From: Flavobacteriales bacterium
GTDB taxonomy: Bacteria > Bacteroidota > Bacteroidia > NS11-12g > UBA955
NCBI GenBank assembly: GCA_947463125.1
Contig: CANHQZ010000007.1
Coordinates: 1-64,000 of the forward strand
Length of the DNA stretch: 64,000 nt
Direction of reading: 5' to 3'
In this document: positions 52,020-61,098 of the stretch, piece by piece
Layout: the number at the start of each line of letters is the position of its first letter
How positions within the stretch are numbered: position 1 is the first letter of the stretch
Position numbers and translations under genes: made by a program
The notes under the pieces: generated by a model
What the model was told of the DNA's origin: nothing
What the model saw: only the letters and a program-made list of their open reading frames with translations
Databases searched by the model: none

Positions 52020-52107
52020 ACCCACGCTTTGTCCATTTTTAGCACTTAGCTATTAAGCTGTTGTGTGTATTAAACACGCTTTTATCCTGAATAATGAGGT
52101 TTTTGGT

Positions 52108-52115
52108 TATTTTTG
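52108..52115 (+). promoter_or_regulatory. -7 box TATTTTTG of the outer membrane protein/haloperoxidase pair
   Basis: Exact TAnnTTTG, 21 bases before the ATG at 52137; no clear -33 partner. Confidence 0.5.
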
Positions 52116-52136
52116 TTAATTAATTAACCCCAAACC

Positions 52137-53051
52137 ATGCGAAAAATCGCTTCTATTCTGTGTTTGTGTGCCGGCATTTCCCTTTCGGCCCAAACAGAAT
52201 CAGATGCCCTTTTCATGGACAAACACAACCTTTGCGGAGGGTTTGTTTATGGAAATACTACCTGGGACCACTACTGGGAAGGCACTTTTTATCGAAACAA
52301 TGCCAATATTGGCAGTTTTAAATCCAATTCGGTGATGGCCATGGCCAACTACGGCATTGCCAGGGGCCTGAATGTGATTACTTCTGCGGCATGGATTGAC
52401 AACCGCGTAACAGCAGGCACCCTCATTGGTCAAAAAGGCATTCAGGATTTGAATGTATTCCTGAAAAAAGAAATTTGGGCCAAAGACATCAAGGGTTTCA
52501 ACAGCTCGCTGGTAGCAGTGGGCGGCGTTTCTGCACCGCTAACCGACTACGTAGTTGATTTTCTTCCAATCAGCATTGGCATGCGAAGCAAAACCGCCTC
52601 CCTGCGCCTGCTGGGTGATGTGCAGAAAGGCCACTGGTACGGCACAGCCTCGGCCATGTATACACGCCGAAACAACATAACCATAGACCGGAACTCCTAT
52701 TACACCACTGAATTGATATACAGCAATAAGATGTTCATGCCGGATGTTTTCTCCTATAACATCCGCCTGGGCTGGAGAGATGGAGCCGACAAATATTTTG
52801 AACTGATAGCAGACCGCATGAACACCCTCGGTGGTTTTGACATTCGCAAAAACGACATGCCACTCCCCGGCAACAACATGGATGCTTTCCGCGCCGGTGT
52901 TAATATCAAATATCCGGTTCCGGTGCTTAATGGCTTAAGCGTGATGGCCACAGGTATGCAGACCCTCTCGGGCCGCAACATGGGCAAAGCACGAATGATT
53001 ATGGCAGGCGTGGTTTACCAAACTGCCTTCATGAAAGGAGACAAGAAGTGA
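52137..53051 (+). CDS. Outer membrane beta-barrel protein
   Basis: 304 residues with signal peptide (ILCLCAGISLSAQ). The mature part alternates hydrophobic and polar residues with many aromatics and glycine turns (NLCGGFVYGNTTWDHYWEGT, WYGTASAMYTRRNNITIDRN, YNIRLGWRDGADKYFELIAD), consistent with a 12- to 14-strand barrel, possibly of the phenol-pathway MetA/transporter type. The next gene starts inside its last codons (GTGA overlap), so barrel and haloperoxidase-like lipoprotein are co-made. Ligand unknown. Confidence 0.78.
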   Translation: MRKIASILCLCAGISLSAQTESDALFMDKHNLCGGFVYGNTTWDHYWEGTFYRNNANIGSFKSNSVMAMANYGIARGLNVITSAAWIDNRVTAGTLIGQKGIQDLNVFLKKEIWAKDIKGFNSSLVAVGGVSAPLTDYVVDFLPISIGMRSKTASLRLLGDVQKGHWYGTASAMYTRRNNITIDRNSYYTTELIYSNKMFMPDVFSYNIRLGWRDGADKYFELIADRMNTLGGFDIRKNDMPLPGNNMDAFRAGVNIKYPVPVLNGLSVMATGMQTLSGRNMGKARMIMAGVVYQTAFMKGDKK

Positions 53052-54589
53052 AATCCTCCATCAAAATAGCAGGCCTGTTTGGTTTGTTGGCCCTGGTTTC
53101 CTGCAACAAGGATATCACACAGCGTAACCTTGAATTCGGAGCGCTGAATCCCGCTAAAATCGACACATCCGCCGGAAAATGGAAGCCTGTACTGCTGACT
53201 TCGGCAACCGAATTCAGCTGCGATGTACCCATTGCGGTTACCTCTCCGGATTACAAGCTTCAGCTGCTGGAAATCAAGAGCCGGCAGGCGAATATGACCG
53301 ACGCAGACGAAGAAACCCTGAAATACTGGAGCGCTGGAACTGTGCTTCGCTGGAATGAAATCCTGCGCGAACTGGTGGCCAAATACAACCTGCCGCCCTA
53401 CCAGAACCCTGACGGCACGTATCCTATACCCAGCAGCGCCAATCCGCTGGCGTATCCCTATTTCCCTTTTGCTAATCCGCCCTATGCCGCCCGCGCCTAT
53501 GCGTATGTTTCGGCTGCGCAGTATGATGCGCTGGTAGCGGCTTACCATTACAAAGGTTTTTACCGCAGATCCCGCCCTTCGGCGGTTGACAACACCATTA
53601 AGGAGCTGATTCCTGTCGTCAAAGACTTTGCTTATCCCAGCGAAGAAGCGGTGGTGGCCGGTGCGGCATTTGCCATGATGAGCCTGCTTTTCCCAGGAGA
53701 ACAGGATTATTTGCAGGAAAAACTGAATGAGTGCATTGATGTGCGCATTCTGGCCGGTGCCAATGTGCGCAGCGAAGTAGAAGCCGGTGTTAAACTTGGC
53801 AAAGCCGTTGCCGGCAAATTCATTGCCCGTGCCCGCACAGACAGGGCCGGAAAAGCGGTTGGAACACCCGCGGATTGGGCAAAACTGGAAAGTGATGCCA
53901 TCGCCCGTGGAGAAACCCCCTGGATAAGCCAGGAAAGCCCAAAAAGACCGCCCATGCTGCCCTTATTTGGCAAAACCATCGGATTTCTGGTAGATACCAC
54001 CGAAGTTGTCAGCAATCGCCCGACGGCACCGCCGTCCACCGCCTCTCCTGAATTTGCCAAAGAACTGGATGAGGTGCTCTGGTACAGCCAAAATGCCACC
54101 CGCGAACGCATGCGCATTGTGCACTTCTGGGCCGACGGTGCAGGCACCTATACGCCTCCCGGCCACTGGAACGCTATTGCCTGCGAAGATTTTGTGAATA
54201 TGCGTTTCAGCGAAGTGCGCTGGGCCCGCAACCTTGCCCTGCTGAACATGGCCATGTTTGATGCCGCCATTTGCTGCTGGGATGCCAAATACGCATATTT
54301 CAATCCCAGGCCGTCTCAGGCAAACAACAAAATCAAAACTTTAACAGGCTTGCCGAATTTTCCGGCCTACACCAGCGGCCACAGCACTTTCAGTGGTGCC
54401 GCCGCTACATTGCTGAGCCATGTGAATCCGTCCCGTGCCAATGATTATATGTCTATGGCTGATGAGGCCAGCAAAAGTCGTCTGTATGGCGCCATCCACT
54501 ACCGCAGCGATATTGAGGTAGGAATGCAGATGGGAAAAAATATTGGAGATAAAGCTGTTGCCCGCGCTAAAACCGATGGTGCAGATTAA
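53048..54589 (+). CDS. Vanadium-haloperoxidase/PAP2-superfamily lipoprotein
   Basis: 513 residues, GTG start overlapping the previous stop. Lipoprotein signal with lipobox LVSC. The three PAP2 motifs are complete: KYAYFNPRP (Kx6RP), YTSGHSTFSG (xSGH) and SRLYGAIHYRSD (SRx5Hx3D), so phosphate or vanadate can be bound. The size and long N-terminal helical part match bacterial vanadium-dependent haloperoxidases better than membrane PAP2 phosphatases. It would act in the periplasm or at the outer membrane. Whether it is a haloperoxidase or a phosphatase cannot be decided from sequence. Confidence 0.88.
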   Translation: MKSSIKIAGLFGLLALVSCNKDITQRNLEFGALNPAKIDTSAGKWKPVLLTSATEFSCDVPIAVTSPDYKLQLLEIKSRQANMTDADEETLKYWSAGTVLRWNEILRELVAKYNLPPYQNPDGTYPIPSSANPLAYPYFPFANPPYAARAYAYVSAAQYDALVAAYHYKGFYRRSRPSAVDNTIKELIPVVKDFAYPSEEAVVAGAAFAMMSLLFPGEQDYLQEKLNECIDVRILAGANVRSEVEAGVKLGKAVAGKFIARARTDRAGKAVGTPADWAKLESDAIARGETPWISQESPKRPPMLPLFGKTIGFLVDTTEVVSNRPTAPPSTASPEFAKELDEVLWYSQNATRERMRIVHFWADGAGTYTPPGHWNAIACEDFVNMRFSEVRWARNLALLNMAMFDAAICCWDAKYAYFNPRPSQANNKIKTLTGLPNFPAYTSGHSTFSGAAATLLSHVNPSRANDYMSMADEASKSRLYGAIHYRSDIEVGMQMGKNIGDKAVARAKTDGAD

Positions 54590-54603
54590 CCGCTTTCCGG
54601 TAT

Positions 54604-54633
54604 AAAAAAAGGGGTCCAACGACCCCTTTTTTT
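54604..54633. terminator. Bidirectional terminator between convergent genes
   Basis: 13-bp perfect stem: seven A then GGGGTC, loop CAAC, GACCCC then seven T. U-tracts are present on both strands. Confidence 0.92.
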
Positions 54634-54650
54634 ATGTTCGGCTGTGTGCC

Positions 54651-57578
54651 TTAGTAGCCAAAAAGTTCATCTAGGCTTAGTTCTTTAACCTTTCCGTATT
54701 TCTCCAGATCCTTGCGACTGATTCGCTCCTTGCTGGCAACCACACACAGCCCCCGGTTGCGGTTGCTGATATGGTTTTTGTGGAATGTTTCAATTTCCTT
54801 CAGCGATATACCGGGAAGTGCTTCATACAGGGCTTTGTTTGCGTCGGTTTCCAGGCCTTTTTTGCGAAGGCTCATGTACGTACCCAGCAAATACTCCTCG
54901 GTGGTGCGCGATGTTTCTATGCGGTTTTTCAGGCTTTCTTTGGCCAGGGCAAATACATTGCTGTCAGCAGGCATGCTGTTCAGCAACTCGTTCATGGCCG
55001 CGATGGCATCGTGATATTTGTCGGCCTGTGTGCCGATAAAAGCCATGCTGGTGCAGTACTCATCCTTTTCATCGGGAATGCTGTAGCCTGCGTAGGTGCT
55101 GTATGCGAGGGCTTTTGCTTCGCGGATATTTTGAAACACCACGCTGCTCATGTCGCCTCCAAAATACTGATTAAAAGCAGCAGCTACAGGCTCAGATGCC
55201 GGATTATACTTCACATCTCGGTTGAGCCAGTAAATACTGGCCTGCACCTGCTTGTAATCGGCAAAAAACACCTCGTTTTCTTTGTTTTCGCGGGGTATGA
55301 ATTTCTTGGCGGGTTTGGTTTTGGCAAAAGCCTTGGGTGTTCCGTGCAGGACATCGATCGATGAGAGTAATTTGCCCTGTTCCCTTTGTCCGTAATACAA
55401 TATCTCGTGTGGTATATCTTTCATGCCTTTAATCAGCCCAATCAGCTCGGCTGCATTGAGTTTCTTTAGTTCGGCATTGGTCAATATCCAGCGCGCAGGA
55501 TTGTCAGCACCATACATGGCATACGCATTCAGGCGTCCGCTAATTCCACGGCTGTTGAGTTTGCTGTCTTCACGCTTTTTCAATTCCCCGTCTATCATGT
55601 CTGTGAAGGCCTTTTCATCCGCAACGGGATTGTTTAGCAAGCCTTCCAAAATGCGCATTGCTGCCTCAAAATTCTCTTCTGGTCCGGTCAGGGAAACATA
55701 GGTTTCTTCATCTCCTACATTGGTGAAGAAATTACAACCCAGCGCATACATTTTTTTGCTGATTTCTTCGGCATTCATACCGGGAATGCCCGCATAACGC
55801 ATGTATTGCATGGCCAGTGGAAGGGCCTTGTTGTGGTTTTTGCCAAAAGCATAGACATACGACATCGCAAACAGACGGTTTTCGGTGTTTTTAACATAGT
55901 GAACCGCAGCCTTTCCGAGTGAAGTATGCACAATTCCATCTTTCAGATTGGCAAAAACCGGTGTAATGGGCAGGGTCTCTTCCTGCAGCCACTCGGTTAC
56001 AAAGGTGCTTTGCTTATCACGGTTCAGTTCCACGCTGCTGATTTCGGGTTTGTTGATTTTTGAAACCGTGGTGTCGGTGCCTCTGCGTTTGAAAACCTCA
56101 ACACGCTCACGGTCCAGAAACTCTTTTGCAACCTCCATAATATCATCACGGGTAAGCTGCTTCATGGCCCAAAACTCATTCCATTGTTTCTGGTAGCCCT
56201 GTCCGTTGATAAAGCTCTCCATCAGGAAATAACCGCGGTTGGCATTTTCCTTGAATTGCTGAAGGCGGGTGATTTCTTCATTCAGAATAATGGCTTTTAC
56301 CAGGCTGTCATCAAATTTGCCATCGCGGATCAGTTCCATCTGTGAAATCAGCAAATCGCGCACCTGCTCCAGGGTCTGACCTTCTCTGGGTTTGCCGGTA
56401 AGCTGAAATACGCTGTAGTCATTGAGCGTATTTACACCGCTGTTGGCACTCAGCACTTTCTGGGCTTTCACCAGATTCAGGTCAATGAGACCCGCACTGC
56501 TGTTGTTGAGCAACAAATCAATCAGTTTGGCTGCCCTGGCTTCGCGGGTACCGGCACCAGGCATGCGGTAACCAATGGTTACCCATTCGGCATCGGGGCC
56601 CACCACGTCAAAGCTGCGGGGAGATCCATGGGGCATTTCCCATTCGAACTCATAGGTTTTTACCGGCTTGGGCTGCATCCAGGCAAAATGTTCGGCAATG
56701 CCATCCGCTGCCTGATCCGGATCAAAATCACCTGCCAGGATAATGGCCATGTTGTTGGGCACATAATATGCATTGAAGTATTCGCGGATGGCTTTCAGGC
56801 CTGGGTTTTTGAGGTGCTCAACCGTACCGATGGTGGTTTGAAGGCCGTAGTTGTGTTTTTTAAACAACTCACCCATAAGTTTGTCTTCCACCTTTTCACC
56901 ATCGCGGTCCAGGCTAATGTTCTTTTCTTCGTAAACGGCTTCCAGCTCGGTGTGGAACAGGCGCAGCACCGGGTTGCGGTAACGCTCCGATTCAAGTTCC
57001 AGCCATTTGTGAAACATGTTGGTAGGGATATCGTTGATATACACCGTCATTTCATTGCTGGTGAAAGCGTTGGTTCCTTCGGCGCCCATAGCCTGACACA
57101 TTTTGTCAAATTCATTGGCAATGCTCCACTTGGCCGCCAGCCGGCTCACACTGTCAATACTTCTGTAAATGGCTTTTCTGGCCAATTCATTCTTGCTTTG
57201 GTTGTATTGCTCGTAGAGTGCGTCTATCTGATCCAGCAAGGGCTTTTCCTTGCTCCAGTCGAGGGTTCCGTAGCGGTCAGTACCTTTGAAAAGCATATGC
57301 TCCAGGTAATGCGCCAGCCCGGTGTTGTTGGCAGGATCGTTTTTACTGCCGGTGCGCACGGCCACCATGGTCTGTATGCGCGGTGTGCGGGGATTTTTGC
57401 TGGTGATGAGGGTCAGGCCGTTTTTGAAGGTGTAGATGCGCACATTCAACGGGTCTCCTTCAAACTTTTGAACGGTCCATTTATCGGTTTTTTCTTCGCT
57501 GTAGGTGGTTACGCGGTCTTGCGCAAGCAATGAAAAGCAAACCAAAAACAGAAAACTGAGTGAAAAAAGGTTTTTCAT
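54651..57578 (-). CDS. M16-family zinc metallopeptidase, full double-unit form
   Basis: 975 residues with signal peptide (SLSFLFLVCFSLLAQ). The inverted zinc motif HYLEH is at 90-94 in LAHYLEHMLFKGT, with the distal glutamate in ELEAVYEEKNI. The second half (from about 540) is the inactive M16_C pair, with GDMSSVVFQNIREAKALAYS near the substrate-binding arginine/tyrosine region. Such pitrilysin/PqqL-type enzymes form a clam-shell that digests unfolded peptides, here in the periplasm. Confidence 0.95.
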   Translation of the reverse strand: MKNLFSLSFLFLVCFSLLAQDRVTTYSEEKTDKWTVQKFEGDPLNVRIYTFKNGLTLITSKNPRTPRIQTMVAVRTGSKNDPANNTGLAHYLEHMLFKGTDRYGTLDWSKEKPLLDQIDALYEQYNQSKNELARKAIYRSIDSVSRLAAKWSIANEFDKMCQAMGAEGTNAFTSNEMTVYINDIPTNMFHKWLELESERYRNPVLRLFHTELEAVYEEKNISLDRDGEKVEDKLMGELFKKHNYGLQTTIGTVEHLKNPGLKAIREYFNAYYVPNNMAIILAGDFDPDQAADGIAEHFAWMQPKPVKTYEFEWEMPHGSPRSFDVVGPDAEWVTIGYRMPGAGTREARAAKLIDLLLNNSSAGLIDLNLVKAQKVLSANSGVNTLNDYSVFQLTGKPREGQTLEQVRDLLISQMELIRDGKFDDSLVKAIILNEEITRLQQFKENANRGYFLMESFINGQGYQKQWNEFWAMKQLTRDDIMEVAKEFLDRERVEVFKRRGTDTTVSKINKPEISSVELNRDKQSTFVTEWLQEETLPITPVFANLKDGIVHTSLGKAAVHYVKNTENRLFAMSYVYAFGKNHNKALPLAMQYMRYAGIPGMNAEEISKKMYALGCNFFTNVGDEETYVSLTGPEENFEAAMRILEGLLNNPVADEKAFTDMIDGELKKREDSKLNSRGISGRLNAYAMYGADNPARWILTNAELKKLNAAELIGLIKGMKDIPHEILYYGQREQGKLLSSIDVLHGTPKAFAKTKPAKKFIPRENKENEVFFADYKQVQASIYWLNRDVKYNPASEPVAAAFNQYFGGDMSSVVFQNIREAKALAYSTYAGYSIPDEKDEYCTSMAFIGTQADKYHDAIAAMNELLNSMPADSNVFALAKESLKNRIETSRTTEEYLLGTYMSLRKKGLETDANKALYEALPGISLKEIETFHKNHISNRNRGLCVVASKERISRKDLEKYGKVKELSLDELFGY

Positions 57579-57583
57579 GTCGG

Positions 57584-57591
57584 CGAATTTA
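57584..57591 (-). promoter_or_regulatory. -7-like box TAAATTCG of the M16 peptidase gene
   Basis: One change from TAnnTTTG, five bases before the ATG on the minus strand. Confidence 0.45.
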
Positions 57592-57685
57592 CCCTAAAAC
57601 AGACAAATAGCCTGCCATGACCGCAGTGCTTCGATAAAATGCGGCCGTATGACGACCATCGCTGTCGGGATTTGTTCAATTGTTT

Positions 57686-57693
57686 TACCTTTG
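57686..57693 (+). promoter_or_regulatory. -7 box TACCTTTG of the DUF3089 gene
   Basis: Exact consensus, seven bases before the ATG at 57701. Confidence 0.6.
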
Positions 57694-57700
57694 AATATGT

Positions 57701-58786
57701 ATGAGGTTCGCGGTATTTGCTGTATTGTCGTATTTGTGGCTTTCAATGATGCCCAATCTGACCCGGGCGCAGGGCAATACCCGAAAACAGATTAAAAAAG
57801 GGAAGGTGATTGAAAAGCGTTTCAGCGAATGTCCTTCTCCACCGGCACCGGATTACAATGACATCAGCAACTGGGCGGCCCATCCCGATAAAAAAGATCC
57901 CTCGGATGAGGTTCCCAAAAGCCTTTCAGGAAAGCAAAATCAGCAGTTGGCCGATGTTTTTTTTATTCATCCTACCTCCTTCACCGGCAGCAGTGGCGAT
58001 TCTTTTCTTTGGAATGCGGATGTAAGAAATGCTAAAATCAATCGCGAAACAGACAACGGAGCCATTCGTTATCAGGCCAGTATTTTTAATGCAAACTACC
58101 GCGTGTTTGCCCCCCGATACAGGCAGGCGCATTTTTTCAGTTTTTTGACGCACAACCTTTCCGATAAAAAACAAGCCCTTGACCTGGCATACACCGATGT
58201 TCGTAAAGCCTTTGAATACTACCTCACACACCACCGCAACGGGAGGCCGTTTTTAATTGCGTCGCACAGCCAGGGCACCATTCATGCACACCGTCTGCTT
58301 CGGGAATTTGTGGAGGGAAAATCCCTGCAACAGGATTTTGTAGGTGCGTATTTACCCGGAATGCCTGTTCCCGCAGATTCCTTTACACTGCTGATGCCCT
58401 GCAAAGACAGTACCGATTACGGCTGCTGGACCAGCTGGCGTACGTGGCGTTTCGGCTATGAACCCACCAAGTTTAATGCCGTTTGCCATAATCCCATTTT
58501 GTGGACCATGGATACTTTGCAGGTGGATAAAACCCAACATAAAGGTGCGGTACTGCAGGATTTTAAAAAGACGCGTTCGGGGCTCTGTGATGCCAAAGTG
58601 CATAGCGGTATTTTATGGATTCACCGCCCTTCGTTTCCGGGCAGCCGCCTGATTAAAAACCCCAACTATCATATTGGAGACTTCAACCTGTTTTATCTGG
58701 ATGTGCGGAACAATGCGGGCCTGCGGCTTCGGTCTTATTTGAATAAAAGCACGGCACAAAAAAACGCAAACAACACACCCAAATAA
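57701..58786 (+). CDS. DUF3089 alpha/beta-hydrolase-like secreted protein
   Basis: 361 residues with a signal peptide (SYLWLSMMPNLTRAQG). Blocks typical of DUF3089 are DVFFIHPTSF, FAPRYRQAHFFSF, ALDLAYTDVRKAFEYYL and the nucleophile elbow FLIASHSQGTIHAHRLL with Ser in SHSQG, followed by YLPGMPVP. Serine hydrolase activity on an ester or similar bond is plausible; the substrate is not known. Divergent from the M16 gene, 12 bases of dense regulatory sequence apart from folK's promoter at its 3' end. Confidence 0.86.
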   Translation: MRFAVFAVLSYLWLSMMPNLTRAQGNTRKQIKKGKVIEKRFSECPSPPAPDYNDISNWAAHPDKKDPSDEVPKSLSGKQNQQLADVFFIHPTSFTGSSGDSFLWNADVRNAKINRETDNGAIRYQASIFNANYRVFAPRYRQAHFFSFLTHNLSDKKQALDLAYTDVRKAFEYYLTHHRNGRPFLIASHSQGTIHAHRLLREFVEGKSLQQDFVGAYLPGMPVPADSFTLLMPCKDSTDYGCWTSWRTWRFGYEPTKFNAVCHNPILWTMDTLQVDKTQHKGAVLQDFKKTRSGLCDAKVHSGILWIHRPSFPGSRLIKNPNYHIGDFNLFYLDVRNNAGLRLRSYLNKSTAQKNANNTPK

Positions 58787-58796
58787 TCCTATTCCT

Positions 58797-58804
58797 TACT
58801 TTTG
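58797..58804 (+). promoter_or_regulatory. -7 box TACTTTTG of folK
   Basis: Exact TAnnTTTG four bases before the GTG start at 58809; supports the GTG. Confidence 0.55.
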
Positions 58805-58808
58805 CGGG

Positions 58809-59270
58809 GTGCACACGGTTTATCTGTCAACCGGATCCAATATGGGAAACCGCGAGGAATATCTGGCGCGGGCAGAAGAAGAAATTACCCATTTTATCGG
58901 CCATATTGAAGCCGCCAGCAGTATTATAGAAACAGCGCCCTGGGGCAAAACCGATCAGCCCGCGTTTCTGAATCAGGTTTTGAAAATAAAAACACGGTTT
59001 CCGCCATTGTTTCTGATGGAAAGCTTGCTGGACGTAGAAAAAGCAATGGGCCGCAACCGCACTGAAAAATGGGGACCAAGAATTATAGACATAGACATTC
59101 TGTTTTTTAACAACCGCATCATCAATGAAGAAGGCCTGTGTATTCCCCATCCACACCTGCACGAACGGGAATTTGTACTGAAACCCATGGTGGAAATCGC
59201 CCCGGATTTTGTGCACCCCGTTTTGCAAAAAACCATGTCAGCACTGCTGCAGGAACTTACCCATGCCTAA
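58809..59270 (+). CDS. folK: 2-amino-4-hydroxy-6-hydroxymethyldihydropteridine pyrophosphokinase
   Basis: 153 residues, GTG start. Adds pyrophosphate from ATP to the pterin in folate synthesis. YLSTGSNMGNREEYL, ETAPWGKTDQPAFLNQVLKI and MGRNRTEKWGPRIIDIDILF are the three HPPK signature blocks, the last with the metal-binding DxD. Overlaps the wbqC gene by 8 bases. Confidence 0.96.
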   Translation: MHTVYLSTGSNMGNREEYLARAEEEITHFIGHIEAASSIIETAPWGKTDQPAFLNQVLKIKTRFPPLFLMESLLDVEKAMGRNRTEKWGPRIIDIDILFFNNRIINEEGLCIPHPHLHEREFVLKPMVEIAPDFVHPVLQKTMSALLQELTHA

Positions 59271-59832
59271 AAATCTGCCTCCGTATTTGTTTCCTCCCGT
59301 ATCATGGTTTTTGAGCGGAATTAAAAATGGAGAACTCCGCGTGGCTATAGGTGGAAACTTTGAAAAACAAACCCTGCGTTCCCGTTATACCATTGCGGGT
59401 CCCAATAATGTTCAAACATTGTCTGTTCCTGTGGTTCACGGCGCCTCCCGATTGCTGGCAGAAACCCAAATCAGCACCCAAAACCCATGGATCAAAGAAC
59501 ATATTCGGGCTATCAACACCGCCTACGGCAATGCTCCGTTTTTTGAATTTTATGATTACCGGATTTTGCCCCTGCTAAACGCTGAAACCATATTACTCAA
59601 AGAACTGATTCTGCAATCCATCCAAATGCTTCACCGGGAATTACAGTGCCCTGTTCCGCTGGTGTTTGTTGAGGAATGGACATTCAAGGAACCTGAACCG
59701 CCTGTACCCCAATATCCACAGGTTTTTGATGACCGGCACGGCTTCCGGCCTGAGGTAAGTGCGCTGGATTTGCTGTTCAATCTGGGACCGGAAGTGGCGG
59801 ATTACTGGGATGATTTTCGGAAGTCTGTGTAA
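59263..59832 (+). CDS. WbqC-family protein
   Basis: 189 residues from the ATG at 59263 (an 18-codon extension inside folK lacks support). Matches the WbqC-like layout: short N-terminal PPVSWFLSGI, GGNFEKQTLRSRYTIAGPNN, LSVPVVHG, NPWIKEHIRAINTAYGNAPFF and FYDYRILPLL. WbqC proteins occur in O-antigen clusters and elsewhere and are suspected N-acyl- or glycine-transferring enzymes, without firm proof. Its last 56 bases overlap the convergent membrane-protein gene. Confidence 0.88.
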   Translation: MPKNLPPYLFPPVSWFLSGIKNGELRVAIGGNFEKQTLRSRYTIAGPNNVQTLSVPVVHGASRLLAETQISTQNPWIKEHIRAINTAYGNAPFFEFYDYRILPLLNAETILLKELILQSIQMLHRELQCPVPLVFVEEWTFKEPEPPVPQYPQVFDDRHGFRPEVSALDLLFNLGPEVADYWDDFRKSV

Positions 59833-61018
59833 TTTGTTTTCTGTAAGGCGTGCCATAATCGCCACGCAATATATCTGCCTGGTGGATGAAATATAAAAAA
59901 AGCAGGGTATATATTAATTGAAGTATTACTATAAGTTGAGTTCCGTATTTAAATGTCCTGGAAACAATTAAAGATAGTAATACTGAAGCAAAAGGAAGTG
60001 CGCCAATCATGTAATGGGAACGCACGGGTATCCCTGAAAGGGTAATGAGTATTCCCGGAAAAACCACAAAGGCAAGCAACAGAAAGCCGATGGGATGTGA
60101 CGGCTTTATTTCCGAAAATCCGGTTTTGATGGTTTTATAAATACCGATTAGAACCAGTGCGGCGATTCCGCACGCAACAATCAGCGGCAAGTAGGTTCCG
60201 GCCGGAAACAACATAAAGGTTTTCCATTCGCCGGCGGCGAAATAATACATGTTGAACCCCGGTGTATCGGTAAGCAGCCGCAGCCAGTACTCCAGTTTCA
60301 CGATATTGCTGAGGTGAGAAATACCGCCACCGCCATTAAAAACTGCCAAAATCCATGGTATACCGGGCAAGGCTGCCGGTATGGCTCCGGCAAACAGCCA
60401 AAGCCATTGTTTTCGGGTGAATTTTTTGAAAAGCAGCATAGCCAGTAAAAATCCGCCTGCATAGAAAAAGCCGCTCAGATGCAATTGTCCGGCGAAAGCG
60501 CAGAAAACACCCGTTAGAACAAGGGCAAACCATTGGTGTCGATGCAGGAATCCCCACCACATCACCGCCATAAACACCGGCATCAAGTCCTGGGCCCAGA
60601 TTTTTCGGGCAAACAGCACCGGCATCAGCGAAACTGCGTAAGCGGCCAAACCCCACAAAATTTTGGTTTTAACGGGTTCTTCATAACGCATGGCACAATA
60701 CACCATCAGCGCCAGCGCCAGCACATTCAGCCACTGCACACCCATAGCCATAAACAAGGGAGTGGGATAAATGCCGTGTAGCAGTGCAAAGGGCCAAATG
60801 CTGAAACCCGCATTGGGCAAACCGGCGCCCGAAGGCATTCCCATTAGCGGAAGACCGTTTTTCCAGGCATCACCGGCCAATCGGAACATTTCCTGCTCAT
60901 CAAATTTCCACTCCATATCGGCAGGCCAGATGCAACGCAGCATGGCTCCGGCAAGGATAATCAGGAATGGAAAATACCGCTGTTTCAACACCTGCGATAT
61001 TAGCTTTGATTGGTACAA
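59777..61018 (-). CDS. Multi-span membrane protein, GT-C glycosyltransferase candidate
   Basis: 413 residues with about ten hydrophobic spans. The first outside loop has MEWKFDEQEMFRLAGDAWKN, with an acidic pair placed as in PMT/ArnT (GT39/GT83) enzymes, and the loop GMPSGAGLPNAGFS follows. It may transfer a sugar from a polyprenyl phosphate carrier. The 3' end overlaps wbqC on the other strand by 56 bases, so the last 18 codons serve both strands. No obvious operon partner. Confidence 0.72.
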   Translation of the reverse strand: MYQSKLISQVLKQRYFPFLIILAGAMLRCIWPADMEWKFDEQEMFRLAGDAWKNGLPLMGMPSGAGLPNAGFSIWPFALLHGIYPTPLFMAMGVQWLNVLALALMVYCAMRYEEPVKTKILWGLAAYAVSLMPVLFARKIWAQDLMPVFMAVMWWGFLHRHQWFALVLTGVFCAFAGQLHLSGFFYAGGFLLAMLLFKKFTRKQWLWLFAGAIPAALPGIPWILAVFNGGGGISHLSNIVKLEYWLRLLTDTPGFNMYYFAAGEWKTFMLFPAGTYLPLIVACGIAALVLIGIYKTIKTGFSEIKPSHPIGFLLLAFVVFPGILITLSGIPVRSHYMIGALPFASVLLSLIVSRTFKYGTQLIVILQLIYTLLFLYFIHQADILRGDYGTPYRKQITQTSENHPSNPPLPVPD

Positions 61019-61065
61019 AAAGCCAAGCCCGTCGAAAAAATAAGCAGGCAGTTGCGCCGGAAGCG

Positions 61066-61073
61066 TAACTTTG
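61066..61073 (+). promoter_or_regulatory. -7 box TAACTTTG upstream of coaX
   Basis: Exact consensus, 25 bases before the ATG. Confidence 0.5.
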
Positions 61074-61098
61074 AACTCCGTTAAATCGTTTTATCTGC

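Noticed and set aside
52005-52025. GTG start for nrnA seven codons upstream
   Set aside because: The extension contains the TATCTTTG promoter box; the ATG at 52004 directly precedes the conserved domain.
56628-57533. 301-codon open frame antisense to the M16 peptidase gene
   Set aside because: Composition is that of a shadow frame (His/Gln/Val-rich), and the M16 gene on the minus strand explains the DNA fully.
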